From positions 27,723,036-27,787,035 of the forward strand of contig OX463788.1 of NCBI GenBank assembly GCA_949825025.1: DNA of 64,000 nucleotides, given 5' to 3'. Position 1 is the stretch's first letter. The number at the start of each line of letters is the position of its first letter. A program made the translations under genes and the position numbers. The stretch comes from Siphlonurus alternatus (lineage: Eukaryota > Arthropoda > Insecta > Ephemeroptera > Siphlonuridae). The notes beneath the pieces are model-generated. The model was not told the DNA's origin, searched no databases, and saw only the letters and a program-made list of their open reading frames with translations. This document shows positions 23,144 to 35,400 of this stretch, piece after piece.

Positions 23144-24015
23144 GTAAGGAGAATACTGAAAAATGCTTCATATTTTAAGGCACAACAAAATTTTATTGGG
23201 TCTCTATTGGTAATAATTTTGATTACACAGATAAAGTGCACTGACTGAGAATTTAATTACGTATTATTGTTAAATCATTAATGAGATGCCATATATTGCA
23301 CCTTTCCAGCCAGCAGGCTCGGTGTTTTGTTTTTTTATTATAGACGTCTCTTTTGCACTTTGACAAAATGGATAGTGTTCAGCTTCCTAGTCTCTTCTTT
23401 GGCTCTCTTTTCCCCCCTCTATTCCTTTTTAGCATGGCGCCCATGGCTATATAAATATATCATATATATAATATAGGTATACACAAGTCCCTGTTGTATA
23501 TATGTTTTTGTTCCTTGCAATATGTATATTCCTATATAATAACATTTATCTTACATTTTTATATATTAATTTACGGAAGAAAAAATTAAATAAAGTTTTT
23601 TTATAATTTTTTTTTACGCAATTTCATTTAAGTATGAACTTAAATTATATACAAATAGAATGTATTATATAAATTATATTATATATATAGGTAGTTTCTG
23701 TATGTGTGTGTGTGTGCGTGTGTGTATGTATAGAGGACATAAAGGACCATGAGATGGCGCTGACGTCTGCAAATTTTGCTCAATCGATCTTTGCATCGAG
23801 GATACGGCAATACCTTTAGCATGGGAAGAATCACAGAAATTATCAAATATTATAGGAAAGAAATCACTTACGAAGTTGAAATATTTTTTTATATTTGTCC
23901 CAAAGTGTTTGACAACTAATTATGGTGTTGTCATTTCTATAAAATTATGCTGTGGCTACTGAATTTGAATTTTTTTTAGAGCATATTTACATGATTTTAC
24001 AACGGTAATCATATA
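23144..24015. other. intergenic AT-rich stretch
   Basis: Contains a short (TG)n run at 23,704-23,725. No coding or repeat structure recognised. Confidence 0.4.
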
Positions 24016-24427
24016 TACCCTGACTCCACGGCACAGTAGGGCACAATTGGGCACAGTTAAGGTTCACAGTTAGGTAAGCTGTAATGCCCATGAGTATCCA
24101 GTAGGGCACAGTGTTTATATTAGGTACCCCAGAGCATCCTAGCTTTCTAAATTTGGCGTAACTTGGCACATTGAATACACTCTTTGAAGTTGTATCGACT
24201 ATGAACTAGAAGGGGCTTAAATGATGCTTTAATTGATATATTATTTCCAACTGATATTTTTTTTCATTAAATAAACTACACTGGCAATATATCTAATTAT
24301 TATCAAATTCTTTTTTTCATTTTGGACTTTGAAAAAATTTATACCCGGATGGTAGCGCCATCTGTTTCTAAAAAATTGAAGTAAGAAAAAAAAAAAGCAA
24401 CATACAACATATGATATGGGTGTCATT

Positions 24428-24708
24428 GAGTGCGTTTGAATTCACGGGCCAGCCCGGGCTGGCCTGGGCTGAAGCGTTTTTTGTCGTCAAGTGGGGCCAG
24501 CCCGGCGGCCATTTTTCCTCCTCTCATAACGTCACTTCCTGGCTGGCCCAGGCTGACGCGGGCGGACTCTACAGTGCGCCTGAGACCTGGCGGACAGACT
24601 GGGAACTAATTATGACGAAATTATGACGTTTCATACCAGGCGACCAAGGTCACCGCCATTTTACCCAGCCCGGGCCAGCCCGGGCTGGCCGTGAATTCAA
24701 ACGCACTC
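24428..24708. mobile_element. GAGTGCG GC-rich MITE, copy 2
   Basis: About 97% like copy 1, same orientation. Flanked by ATT on both sides, a 3 bp target duplication. Confidence 0.9.
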
Positions 24709-24735
24709 ATTATTGTCAACAAAAACAGAGATGCT

Positions 24736-25017
24736 GAGTGCGTTTGAATTCACGGGCCAGCCCGGGCTGGCCCGGGCTGGGTAAAATGGCGGTGACCTTG
24801 GTCGCCTGGTATGAAGCGTCATAATTTCGTCATAATTAGTTCCCAGTCTGTCCGCTAGGTCTCAGGCGCACTGTAGAGTCCGCCCGCGTCAGCCTGGGCC
24901 AGCCAGGAAGTGACGTCATGAGAGGAGGAAAAATGGCCGCCGGGCTGGCCCCACTTGACGACAAAAAACGCTTCAGCCCAGGCCAGCCCGGGCTGGCCCG
25001 TGAATTCAAACGCACTC
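24736..25017. mobile_element. GAGTGCG GC-rich MITE, copy 3 (inverted)
   Basis: Inverted relative to copies 1 and 2, only 27 bases from copy 2. Flanked by GCT on both sides, again 3 bp. The variable 3 bp duplication with a GAGTG/CACTC end suggests a CACTA/EnSpm- or Harbinger-like transposase, not identified here. Confidence 0.9.
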
Positions 25018-25188
25018 GCTGTCTCTTTTTTATTGGAAAAGTCTGCTTTGCAGTCTTTAAAGAAGGTAAGAAATATATTAAAAAGTATATTGAAATAGCA
25101 AAGTTCTTTGTTTTCTAATAAATTGCTTCTTGTTTACAGTGATTATTACAAATTCTAACATCATGAGAGGCCCTATCATAGCTTTTCT

Positions 25189-25441
25189 TTCTCCAGCCCA
25201 GCCCGCCCCCTTGAATTCTCTCTTTCAACACTGGGAAGTTATGCCCAGGCTATAGCTACTTATGTGGTGAGTTAAATATTTACAAAATCTTTTCATATGT
25301 GTGTTATAATCTCATTTTCATAATTTTACAGGCAATGAATTCAACTCTGCTGCATGAAATGCTGATTAGTGGATTCTATCACCAGACATCATGGCCGCCA
25401 ATATGCGGGATAGAGACAAAAGAGTTGCAGCTGCTATAGCA
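25189..25441 (+). other. possible two-exon captured gene fragment
   Basis: A frame ending TLGSYAQAIATYV runs to a good donor (GTG|GTGAGT, 25,266). A second stretch begins after the acceptor TAATTTTACAG (25,332) with AMNSTLLHEMLISGFYHQTS and continues to a TAG near 25,438. The frame is kept across the 65 base gap. No family recognised and the upstream start is unclear. Confidence 0.25.
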
Positions 25442-25607
25442 TCAATGTTTTAATTTTTTTATGCTAGAGTACTCTGTTAATTACCATGATAAAATAAAAA
25501 TATTTAAAAAACTACATTTTTTTAGTAATACGTTAACTTAATTAGCTTTAATGAAATGAAAAAATAAAAAATTAATAAGGAGAAGGGGCGGGGGAGAGCT
25601 ACCAAGT

Positions 25608-25685
25608 CTAAACCATTGGTCGAACTGTGATTTTCACAGTTCGGCCATTTTGTGAGAATCACAGTTCAACCAAAGGTCTTAGACT
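25608..25685. repeat. hairpin
   Basis: CTAAACCATTGGTCGAACTGTGA-type arm mirrored by TCACAGTTCAACCAAAGGTC, with inner AACTGTGATTTTCACAGTT palindrome. Confidence 0.6.
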
Positions 25686-26226
25686 ACTAGACTAGGCACC
25701 TCTGTGATATTCACAATTGCGCCTAGCCACAAGGGGATTAACAACCAGACTGCCTAGTTCAAATTACAATGTTAATAGAACACAAGATTGAACTTGGCAC
25801 CTAACTGTGCCCTACTGTGCCGTGGAGTCAGGGTAATACAGCAATCCTCGCCAGACGCACGTAGTTCCAGCAGTTACTACTAGGGGGCGCACTAACTTTA
25901 TGACGCCAATATATATAAATATACACACCTGTGTTAGGCAATGTCCTATATCAAAATAATTAACCCAGTAAATGTCTTTATTCAAACATTTAATTGCATA
26001 TATGCAACCTGCAGCTATATATGATATCAATTAAACGAACTAATTTCAAATGCTTTTTATTATATATTATATATTATTATATAGCTAGTTTAATATCATG
26101 GAAATATTGCATGCATAATATATTACTTATGTATATTATATATAAGCTATATATAGCTGCCTATTCTATAATAAAAATATAATAAATATTTGGCAAAAAT
26201 TGAATTTTATAAATTAATGTTTATCC

Positions 26227-26412
<186 letters not shown>

Positions 26413-26434
26413 ACGTTTTATTTACTTTTTTTAA

Positions 26435-26821
26435 GGTAGAGATAACGCCGAACAGCTGATCGACGTAATGCCCTTTGATTAACATGTAAACCTTAGCAAA
26501 TTGACAAAAATTCTGAAATTTTTTTGAGAGGCAGATATTAGTGCCTAAAAGCCATAGAAAAAATTTCAAAACGATTTAACGAGCCGATTTTTTTTAATTG
26601 ATTTTTTTAATTTTCAGCATAGGGCTTTCCCATGGAGAGCCAAACTAAAAAATTAATTTAAAAAAATCGGCTCGTTAAATGTTTTTGAAACTTTTGCTAT
26701 GGCTTTTAGGCACTAATATCTGCCTCTCAAAAAAATTGGAGAATTTTTGTCAATTTGCTAAGGTTTACATATGTTAATCAAAGGGGATTACGTCGAACAG
26801 CTGTTCGACGTTATCTCTACC
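26435..26821. mobile_element. TTAA foldback element, family 1, copy A
   Basis: Flanked by TTAA (26,431-26,434; 26,822-26,825). TIR GGTAGAGATAACG. Arms of about 185 bases are almost fully complementary (GATTAACATGTAAACCTTAG, TTTTAGGCACTAATATCTGC). Loop near 26,620-26,640 holds AGGGCTTTCCCATGGAGAGC. Confidence 0.85.
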
Positions 26822-26951
26822 TTAAATGTCATGTGGGGGATTTGTTTTTTTTTAACATTGGGCCCGGCAGTTTACCATAAATAAATGTTACAATAATCAA
26901 TAATTAACCAATTTTTTTACCTAATATTTTTTTTAACTTTATTACAGTGTA

Positions 26952-27675
26952 ATCCCAGCAAACCAAAACCTGCTGGCCTACAGCTGGCCACAGACCGGCT
27001 TGCCACTGCTGGCATGCGCTGGCAAGCCATGCTGGTTCTGCGCTTTTCTTGTATACCGGCCAGATGCTGGACCCAGCGCTGGCATGCCATCACAAAATTT
27101 AATTTAATTTGCAATTAAATTAAAATCATTCAGTATCACCTGAAAATTATTTTTATGCTTAATTAATATAAGCAAAATAAGAAAAAATTATCAAATTGAA
27201 TAAAAAAATTGTCACCACCAGGAATCGAACTCAGGACCATTGGCACCGTAGGCAGGTGTCCTATCCCCTACACTTGGGTGATTGTTAGTAAATGTTTGAT
27301 GTTAGTGCTTACTTATTATTCAAAATATTTGAACTTATACGGATATGAAGACTTCAACACAAACTGTAAGAAAAGTAGCATAAAAGTATAATTTTTTTAA
27401 AATTTTTAATATTTTCTTACGAATTTAAGTTGAGGGATGTTAGAAATACATGTTTCAAAAATAAAAATTATTTGTCCCGAAAAAATTTCAAAATCAAAAT
27501 TTATGGATGGCATACCAGTGCTGGCCAGCATATGGGCCTCTGAAGGCAAGCCGCATGCTGTCACTCCGTCAGATGGCCGACTGCTGGCCTCTGCTGGCAA
27601 GCCATCTGCCAGCAGTACCAGCAGCAGACCAGCAGCTGGCCAGCTGTAGGCCAGCAAGGCATGGTTTGCTGGGAT
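26952..27675. mobile_element. 724 bp GCTGGC-rich TIR element
   Basis: Ends ATCCCAGCAAACCA and its complement, with GCTGGCCTACAGCTGGCCA next on both sides and degenerate GCTGGC words filling the subterminal 160 bases. GTA flanks both ends, a possible 3 bp duplication. A tRNA-like sequence lies inside. Confidence 0.75.
27208..27281 (-). tRNA. tRNA-like sequence (pseudogene or SINE head)
   Basis: On the minus strand: D-arm-like TGTAGGGGATAGGACA, then a T-arm-like GGTCCTGAGTTCGATTCC, and TCACC/GGTGA able to pair as part of an acceptor stem. The anticodon arm does not fold well, so a functional tRNA is unlikely. Confidence 0.4.
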
Positions 27676-27884
27676 GTATATATATATATATATTGATACA
27701 TTCGCAAGTAATTAATGTACTAACTAGACTTAAATTACACTTATATATAATTATATATATTATATATAATATATACATATTATTTACACTATATGATATA
27801 CATATAACATAATATAATTATATTATTATATTATATATATATGCACGTGTATATTATACTATATAATATATATATATATTATAC

Positions 27885-27962
<78 letters not shown>

Positions 27963-27992
27963 CATACATAGCATACATATAGCATACATATA

Positions 27993-28065
<73 letters not shown>

Positions 28066-28080
28066 TGTATATATATATAC
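27676..28080. repeat. AT-rich microsatellite block
   Basis: Two long (AT)n tracts (about 27,895-27,958 and 28,000-28,063) separated by GCATACATATA repeats. Confidence 0.9.
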
Positions 28081-28162
28081 ACTTGTCTTTTGTCAATTCT
28101 TCTAATACACATGCAACTCTCCGCAAATTTTTAAAACTGAATTACTAAAAACACAGCCTTAA

Positions 28163-28527
28163 GGTAGAGATAATATGTATCAGCTGGCCCAATGCTAAAA
28201 AAATCCCATTCATAAAAATTATGAAAAAATTTTAAAATGTTCTCCTCAACATCCCCTATCAGTAGGTAAAATATCAGGTATACAAAAACGAGCTAGTTTT
28301 CGAGTTATTAATTTTTAAAGTTGACTAATTTAACATGGAGAAATGGAACTTCCATGTTAAATTAGTCAACTTTAAAAATTCATAGCTCGAAAACTAGCTC
28401 GTTTTTGTATACCTGATATTTTACCTACTGATAGGGGATGTAGAGGAGAACATTTTAATTTTTTTTCATAATTTTTATGAATGGGGTTTTTTTAGCATTG
28501 GGCCAGCTGATCTGTATTATCTCTACC
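28163..28527. mobile_element. TTAA foldback element, family 2, copy B
   Basis: TTAA at 28,159-28,162 and 28,528-28,531; TIR GGTAGAGATAATA. Arms share CAGCTGGCCCAATGCTAAAA, ACATCCCCTATCAGTAGGTA and AACGAGCTAGTTTTCGAG with complements. A palindrome of about 175 bp arms with a tiny loop (GGAGAAATGGAAC). Confidence 0.9.
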
Positions 28528-28544
28528 TTAATTAATTAAATTCT

Positions 28545-28780
28545 CACGTTCTCACTTTCGATTACTTCCGGTGGGAATATAAAATTAATTTTACTTCGGA
28601 AGTAGCCGGAAGTGTAAAATTTTGGTCTTCATATTCGCATTTTAGCATCACAATTTCAAACATAGGTCAGCAATTTTACTTCAAACCACTTTGTAAAATT
28701 TTAAAACTGAATTACAAACAAAAAAGCTGCAAACTTGACACTTCCGGCTACTTCCGGAAGGAATATCAATTAATTTGACT
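28545..28780. repeat. inverted repeat with CCGGAAGT words
   Basis: TTCGGAAGTAGCCGGAAGTG (28,597-28,616) is mirrored by CACTTCCGGCTACTTCCGGA near 28,738-28,757, with AAAATTTTA inside. Likely a small foldback. The CCGGAAGTG words also match the ETS-factor consensus and lie about 0.8 kb upstream of DUS4L, but no promoter function can be shown. Confidence 0.5.
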
Positions 28781-28859
28781 GTACCTTAACTCCGATCAGC
28801 TGTTCTCTTATTTATTTATGCATTATAATACCTAGGGTTGTAGTTGCAACTGAGCGTTC

Positions 28860-29280
28860 AAGGAGTGAACCTCGTACAAAATATCGTGTGACTCCGTGTT
28901 GAGTGTCTCACCCATCCTAGTAATTTCCTTTTCCCTTCTTTATTTTAACCTTCTCTATTTTCTACCCTTCCCAGATACTCAATTCCATCATCAGCAGCAT
29001 CCTCACCACATCCCACATAGTCAAACTTGCCCAATTAACTAGCCCGTGCTCTTGTGTCCTTGGGAACAGACGCTTGAGCCTGTGTCAAAATTCCCTGCAT
29101 TCCATCACCCTTCATGTTGGCACCTGCATCATCACCTATTCCTTCACACCACGCCCCATAATCAACCTACTAGACCTGTGTATTTACACGTACCATTGTT
29201 CATCCATCCTATCATCCTACCTTATAAAAAGGCACTAGTTGAACCTACTTAGACCATATATATATAATAATAGTTATTAA
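28860..29280 (+). repeat. interspersed repeat family S, copy 1
   Basis: Follows the same order as 33,420-33,975: CATCATCAGCAGCATCCTCA, CCCACATAGTC, GCATTCC, GCACCTGCATCATCA, CATTGTTCATCCAT, TAGTTGAAC. Probably a decayed retroposon; C/T-rich, no intact ORF. Confidence 0.55.
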
Positions 29281-29423
29281 CTTACTTGGACCGGGCCAAA
29301 TGGTTTTATTGTTAACCGACGGCCATTAAAATTCAACTCAGTTCAGTTAATACCTAGGGTTAGTAGAAGGATTCTATAACAATTTTAATTTAAATTTAAT
29401 TACTATAATCGAATATTAACTCT

Positions 29424-29512
29424 ATGAATCGAATGGAGCATTGTGACATATTGCAGTTGTTTGAGGACAGAAAATATATAAAGATATGTGCCCCAATGGT
29501 TCGTTACAGCAA
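29424..29512 (+). CDS. DUS4L: DUS4L exon 1
   Basis: 29 codons plus two bases, ending in APMVRYS before donor GTAAGT. The split Lys codon is completed by exon 2. Confidence 0.85.
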
Positions 29513-32428
29513 GTAAGTATGATACATACTGTACGTAATATGCATACTGTATGCATATTATATACACGTACATACCGTATGTACACCGTACGTATGCATA
29601 CTTTATTCATACTTTACTGTATTATGCATACGTATGTACTTTATTCAGACAGTATGCATATACATAAATGTAACTATGATATAACCAGTGACCACATGGA
29701 CATCCCGGGGACCTTGCGAACATCCCCGCAAGATCCCCCAACATCCCTGAACGTTTTACGTGCTAGTTTTCAAAACCCTTTAACTTTAAACATGTTTTCC
29801 GTGTTCTAAAAACGGTTTTAGCTACACTTCGAAAATAATTTTCTAGGTTTTTTAATATTTTTATGAAAGTCTCTCAGAACATCCCCTGGGGATGCAACAC
29901 GGCTGTCCCTTGAACATCCCCGGGGGACTTTGAAAGGACCCTTTAGTCAATGTTTTCATTAAAATCATAAAATGTGCTGTTCATTATTATGTACTGATTT
30001 TAAAAATATACAAATATAGTTAATATTATTTAAAATATTATATGAAAATATTAATATTTAAAATAAGACGTGAAATTTTACTTAATATTAAAGTGCGTAA
30101 TTTGCACAGAAAGATATTTTTTTTTAATAAAATATACTCGTAGATAAAAATATCTATGAAAAATAAACAAGGTCCCATCAAAGTCCCCCGGGGATTTTAG
30201 AGGGACGCTTGAACGTCCCACAAATGTCCTCGGAGGGACCTTTAAAAATTTCTAAAAAATTAAAAATATTTTTTTTTTTAATGTCGAAGTCTGTTAACAA
30301 TTAGAGATGCATTTGAGCGTTGCAATTTATAATTTATTAATGAATAAACATTTTTTAATTAAAATTATAAAATGTTATTTTAATTTATTTTAAATAAATT
30401 TAAATCTCAATATATTTAATGTTGTATTAAATAATAACAATCTCCCAATGTACCAGTTTGCTTAAAAAAATAAAAAAACGCAACTTCGCTCGTAATATTA
30501 AAATATTATACAACACCCAAAACTTTACAATTTATATACCCAAATAAACCACACTTTAGTAATGAAGAGCAATATCCAAGTTGTCTACGACGTCGTCTAT
30601 CAACCTAAAGGTCCGAGTTCGATTCCCGACGCACCCAAATTTTTTATTTGGTAATCTTGTAGTCCTCATTCTAAAAGACCCTAAACTTCTTTAATATAAA
30701 TTTTAAGATGTATTAATACATAATTGGCAAGTGAAAATTAGGGAACATCCCCGAGGGATGTCCACAAGACGTCCGCAGGGACGTCCTTTTTTGATGGACA
30801 TGGGGGATGTCCTTGGGGACGTCCAACGGGGACCTTAGAGGGATGTCCCAGGGGCGTCCCGGGGACGTCCATGTGGTCACTGGATATATGTATGCATATA
30901 TTATATATCGATCGCAATTTAAAACGCATTGTGGGGCTTTTTAATTAAAGAGACAGGAGTATGATATATTAATTAATATAATTATCTAATCATAATTGAT
31001 CTAATATAATATAATTGTGATATATATTGCGCGCGGAGTGAAGGAAAGTGTAGTATGAATATAGTACGCTTCGGTGGTTTGGACATGTTGAGAGAATGGA
31101 TGAGGGACAATTAAATCACAAACCAATTAAGTACATGCAAAGGAAGAGCATAAGGAAAAAAGAAATATATAGGTAGGTGATTGCAGCCAGCGACGGCGGA
31201 CTGGCCCGCCGAACCACCGAACGCCGTTCGGTGGGCCGCCGGGCCAAATGTGGGCCGCCGCGGCCACAAAGAAAAAAAAGGGAGAATAAGAGAGAAAAAA
31301 AAGAAAGAAAAAGAAAAGGATGAAGACGAGAATAAATAAAACTAAATTAAAAGTATTTTTGACCCGCGCGTATTTGCAATTAAAAGTTATTACTTATAAA
31401 TTTGTATTAAAAACACTTAGCTGCACACAACTCGCACAAAGAGCATGTGAACGCTCATTTTCTAAAAATTGAAGCTATTGAAAACGCGTATTAGAAGTAG
31501 ATTGTCTCAAGACAGTTTAAACGCTTTAATATATTATGTTGACATTTTGTGAGAAATAAAGAAATATTGAATATAAGGCTAAAAATAAGCAAGTTAATTC
31601 TTGATTGTTTTGCTTTAAAAAGTAGCTTGTAGCTTACCTTCTTAAGGGTAAGATTATATCACGAAACATCGATTGATGTAGTCCCATTTGTTAATTTATT
31701 AGTTTAGGTCTCCATGGGAAAGCCCTATACACTATAACATACAGGATAATTTAAAAAATAATTTTAAAAAATCGGAATGAGCGATTGAAATTTTTTTTAC
31801 ATTTTTTTGATGCTAAGAACTGTCTCTAAAAAAAATTCAGAATTATTATGACGTTGCTAAGGTTTACATGTTGATTAATCAAATGGGACTACAACAATCG
31901 ATGTTTCGTGTTATCTTACCCTTAAGGTAGAGATAATACGGATCAGCTGGCCCAATGCTAAAAAAATCCCATTCATAAAAATTATGAAAAAAATTTAAAA
32001 TGTTCTCCTCTACATCCCCTATCAGTAGGTAAAATATCAGGTATACAAAAACGAGCTAGTTTTCGAGTTATGAATTTTTAAAGTTCTCTAATTTAACATG
32101 GAGAAATGGAACTTCCATGTTAAATTAGTCAACTTTAAAAAATTCATAACTCAAAAACTAGCTCGTTTTTGTATACCTGATATTTTACCTACTGATAGGG
32201 GATGTAGAGGAGAACATTTTAAATTTTTTTCATAATTTTTATGAATGGGATTTTTTTAGCATTGGGCCAGCTGATCCATATTATCTCTGCCTTAAATAAT
32301 TTTCTAACTTTTTTATAAATATGAAACTCGTGATTACCATTAATTTATTTTTTATCATAAATTATGTTTAACTTTATGCAATCTGCTTATTTTTTTGTCG
32401 AAATTATTTACTTTATAATCAAATAATG

Positions 32429-32459
<31 letters not shown>

Positions 32460-35400
32460 TAATTAAAGTAAAAAATACTTTTTTTATAAAAAAAAAAAGT
32501 GATTTGTTATAATCACCATGATTATCATATTACAAAATAAGATACAATCCTAGCAAATCAAGAGTAAATAATTATTTTCTTATTTTGTAAAGAAGTTCGA
32601 TTCATGGGAACAAAATATTATAAATATAACATGTATTTATTAACATTAACATTAAGAAAACAATTTATTTTAATTTAAAATGCTCAGTTTTTAAATAAAA
32701 AAATTATATATAATTAAATTTAATTCTACACTTCCATCATTTCTTCAAAGTATTATACTGTTCCATTTTGCCGGTGTGATTGTAATTATACAGGGGAATA
32801 GGGGACTTAAATGATAAATATAATTATGTTCTTAGTAAAGGTAATAATAAAATATTTTAAGCGAATTCTTGGTACTATTTGATTAACATGTAAAATGTAA
32901 ACCTTTGCAAATTCACATGCAAATATTCTGTTTGTTTGTTTGTTTTTTTTTTTTTTTAGAGAGACAGATTTTAGTACCTGAACGCCACAGAAAAAATTTC
33001 AAAACAATTATTATATTATTCTAGCCGATTTTTTATTTATTTATTTATTTATTTTAATTTTCATCAAAGGAATTTCTCATGGAGAGCGAAACTAAAAAAT
33101 TAATAAAAAAAAACTGCCTCGAATAATTGTTTTGAAATTTTTGCTGTGTCTTTTAGGTACTAAAATCTGTCACTCGAAAAATTTTCAGAATATCTGTAAA
33201 TTTGCTAAGGTTTACAACATGTTAATCAAATGGGACTAAAAAACCAGCTGATCCGTGTTACCTTACCCTTAATTGTATAGCTAAGAATAAGAAAAAAAAA
33301 ATTTAGGCAATTTGAGGATATTTTAGTTAACTTTAGTAAAAAATCTAGTGAAATCCTAAAAAAATATCGCACCTGCGAAAAATATTTTAGGTGATTTGAG
33401 GATACTTTAGGAGATCAAGATGGCGCGCCAGAGTGAGCAACGCCGACGTGACTCTCCGCTCAAATTGTCTGTCCTATCCTGGTAACTATCCATATCCTAT
33501 TCTATATATTAATCGTCTTGATTTCTATACTCCTATCCCCAGTCAATTTGATTCATAAGCATCATCTCTCCTCACCGCATCCACATAATCCTACTTTGAC
33601 CCTGCTCTTCGGTCGGCCCACAGGAGTCGACACGTTGAGAATTTTTCAAATTCCTGCCATTCCTTGCATGTTATCGCCTGCATCATCAACCTACATTTTT
33701 GCACCCCACACCACACCGTCAACCCAATGTCCTAAAATCCAACCAATTCCTTGTGTGGTTTTGGTTCACCCACGGTAACACGTGGTGGGCATATAGGTAC
33801 CACTTCCATCATCACTTTGCATCCCACATTCCATAATCATCCTATCCATTGTTCGTCCATTATCCTTTACAAGACCCTGCAAAAAACAGTTCAACTATAC
33901 AATTGATCCAAGTTACTCAGTACGTGGAATTATAGCCGTTTAGGCTCCTTCCAACAATTGTAAGAAGAAGAAGAAGAAGAGGATACTTTAGTGAACTTTA
34001 GTAAAATATCTAGTAAAATTTAGTAAAAAATCTAGTGAAATCCTAAAAAAATCGCGCCTGCGGCGGGCTACTGGGGGGCTCCGCCCCCAGACCCCCCTTT
34101 CGAGTGCGGGCCTCCGCCTATGTGGGTCGTCCTTTTTGTCTCGTTCGGTAGGAAATTTCGGCCCAGTCCGTGCCTGATTGCAGCTAGTTTGAAGAAAAGG
34201 CGTGTCAAAATTTAAGTACTTTGTGCAATAGAAAGTACGAGTGAAAGCAAAAGAGTATCATGAGTCGTGTATCTAAAACAAGTAGAGTATGTAAGAATAA
34301 ACTACAGTGGAGGTCTATCTGTGGACGGACGAGGTAATAATGCTGCTGGCTTACCCCAGTATGTAGGCATACGTATCCATGGGGGCAATTACCAAAGGGA
34401 AAAAGAGACCCCCTCCCCCAACCTCCCTAACTCTCAGAGTCCATACATAACACTTCTGCAATACTCACTGTGAAACAGTAGTCAAACTGTATGTATATAA
34501 TCAATGTCTCTTTCCTTTCAAGCATTGTTTTTCTGTTAACAGGCTACCATTCAGAAAGTTGGTGAGGAAATATAATTGTGATCTATGTTTTACTCCGATG
34601 ATCATGGCTGATTCTTTTGTTAGATCTGAAGAAGCAAGACAAAATGAGTTTACAACTGATACTGGTAAGTGCAGTGTTAAACAGTACCGTTAAACACAGT
34701 AGTGTTTGGTTAATAATTAGCTGTGTTGTTTTAAATAATGTTTCAATGTAAAATGAACGGAATTGAAATTACTCCTATATAATTGTGGCATTCAAGGTAC
34801 TCTATAGGTACAGCTAATAGGTCAGCCATCAGCAACCTGCTTAATATAAATTATTAATTTTTGAGGTTTTTAATGTTAGGGATGTAATAGTCCAGCATCT
34901 GCTGCTCAGCTGCAAGCAGAGAGCTTCTCAGGCAATCCCGCTAATAGCCCATCACTCAGTTTTCGGGCAGGTGCTGTGTGACACATTTTCACAAGCACTC
35001 TGGATGCTGGATGTCTTTTACGAGGGCACTTGGAAGTGGGGATGCTCTTTGGCTTTTTAAACCATTAGGCATTGGATGCTCCCAGCCCCAGTAGTGCCTC
35101 GTTTTCCCCCAAACAATGCCCAGCCTCCCAGCCTCCATGAAAGCACATCCATTTGAATCTCATTTGTAATGCTCATTGACCATATAATGGGCAGTGTCAC
35201 CGCATTTACCATCAGCCCCACTGTAACCAGACTTTGCACCCTCCTTCCCACCTCACCTCTCTAGATCTGTTTGTGACTGCTGTTCACTCTGGAATCGAGT
35301 ATCAGCTTTGTCTCACTCAGAAATCAACCCTTGAGGGTAGAATATACAAGTAGAAAATCTCTTTATTGCGGCAAGGTTTAGGCAAGCCCATTTTTGTATT

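Larger units (their letters stand above)
24016..25835. mobile_element. 1.8 kb TIR element with two nested MITEs
   Basis: Ends TACCCTGACTCCACGGCACA and the complement, with GTAGGGCACA continuing the TIR. Nested are two GAGTGCG MITEs in opposite orientation, an exon-like stretch (25,190-25,440) and a hairpin (25,608-25,685). No transposase was recognised. Confidence 0.75.
31188..34176. mobile_element. 3 kb hAT-type element, exact 8 bp TSD (intron 1)
   Basis: ATTGCAGC flanks both sides (31,180-31,187 and 34,177-34,184). Ends are CAGCGACGGCGGACTGGCCC and GGCCCAGTCCGTGCCTG; the CAG-GGACTGGCC form with an 8 bp duplication fits hAT. The ends also share ACCGAAC/GTTCGGT. It holds three TTAA foldbacks, a family-S repeat and paired TAGTGAAATCCTAAAAAAAT segments (33,300-33,410; 33,985-34,050). 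No transposase ORF survives. Confidence 0.85.

Noticed and set aside
28597..28616. ETS-type CCGGAAGT sites as a DUS4L promoter
   Set aside because: They form the arms of an inverted repeat, which explains them without a promoter role; distance to the start is about 0.8 kb.
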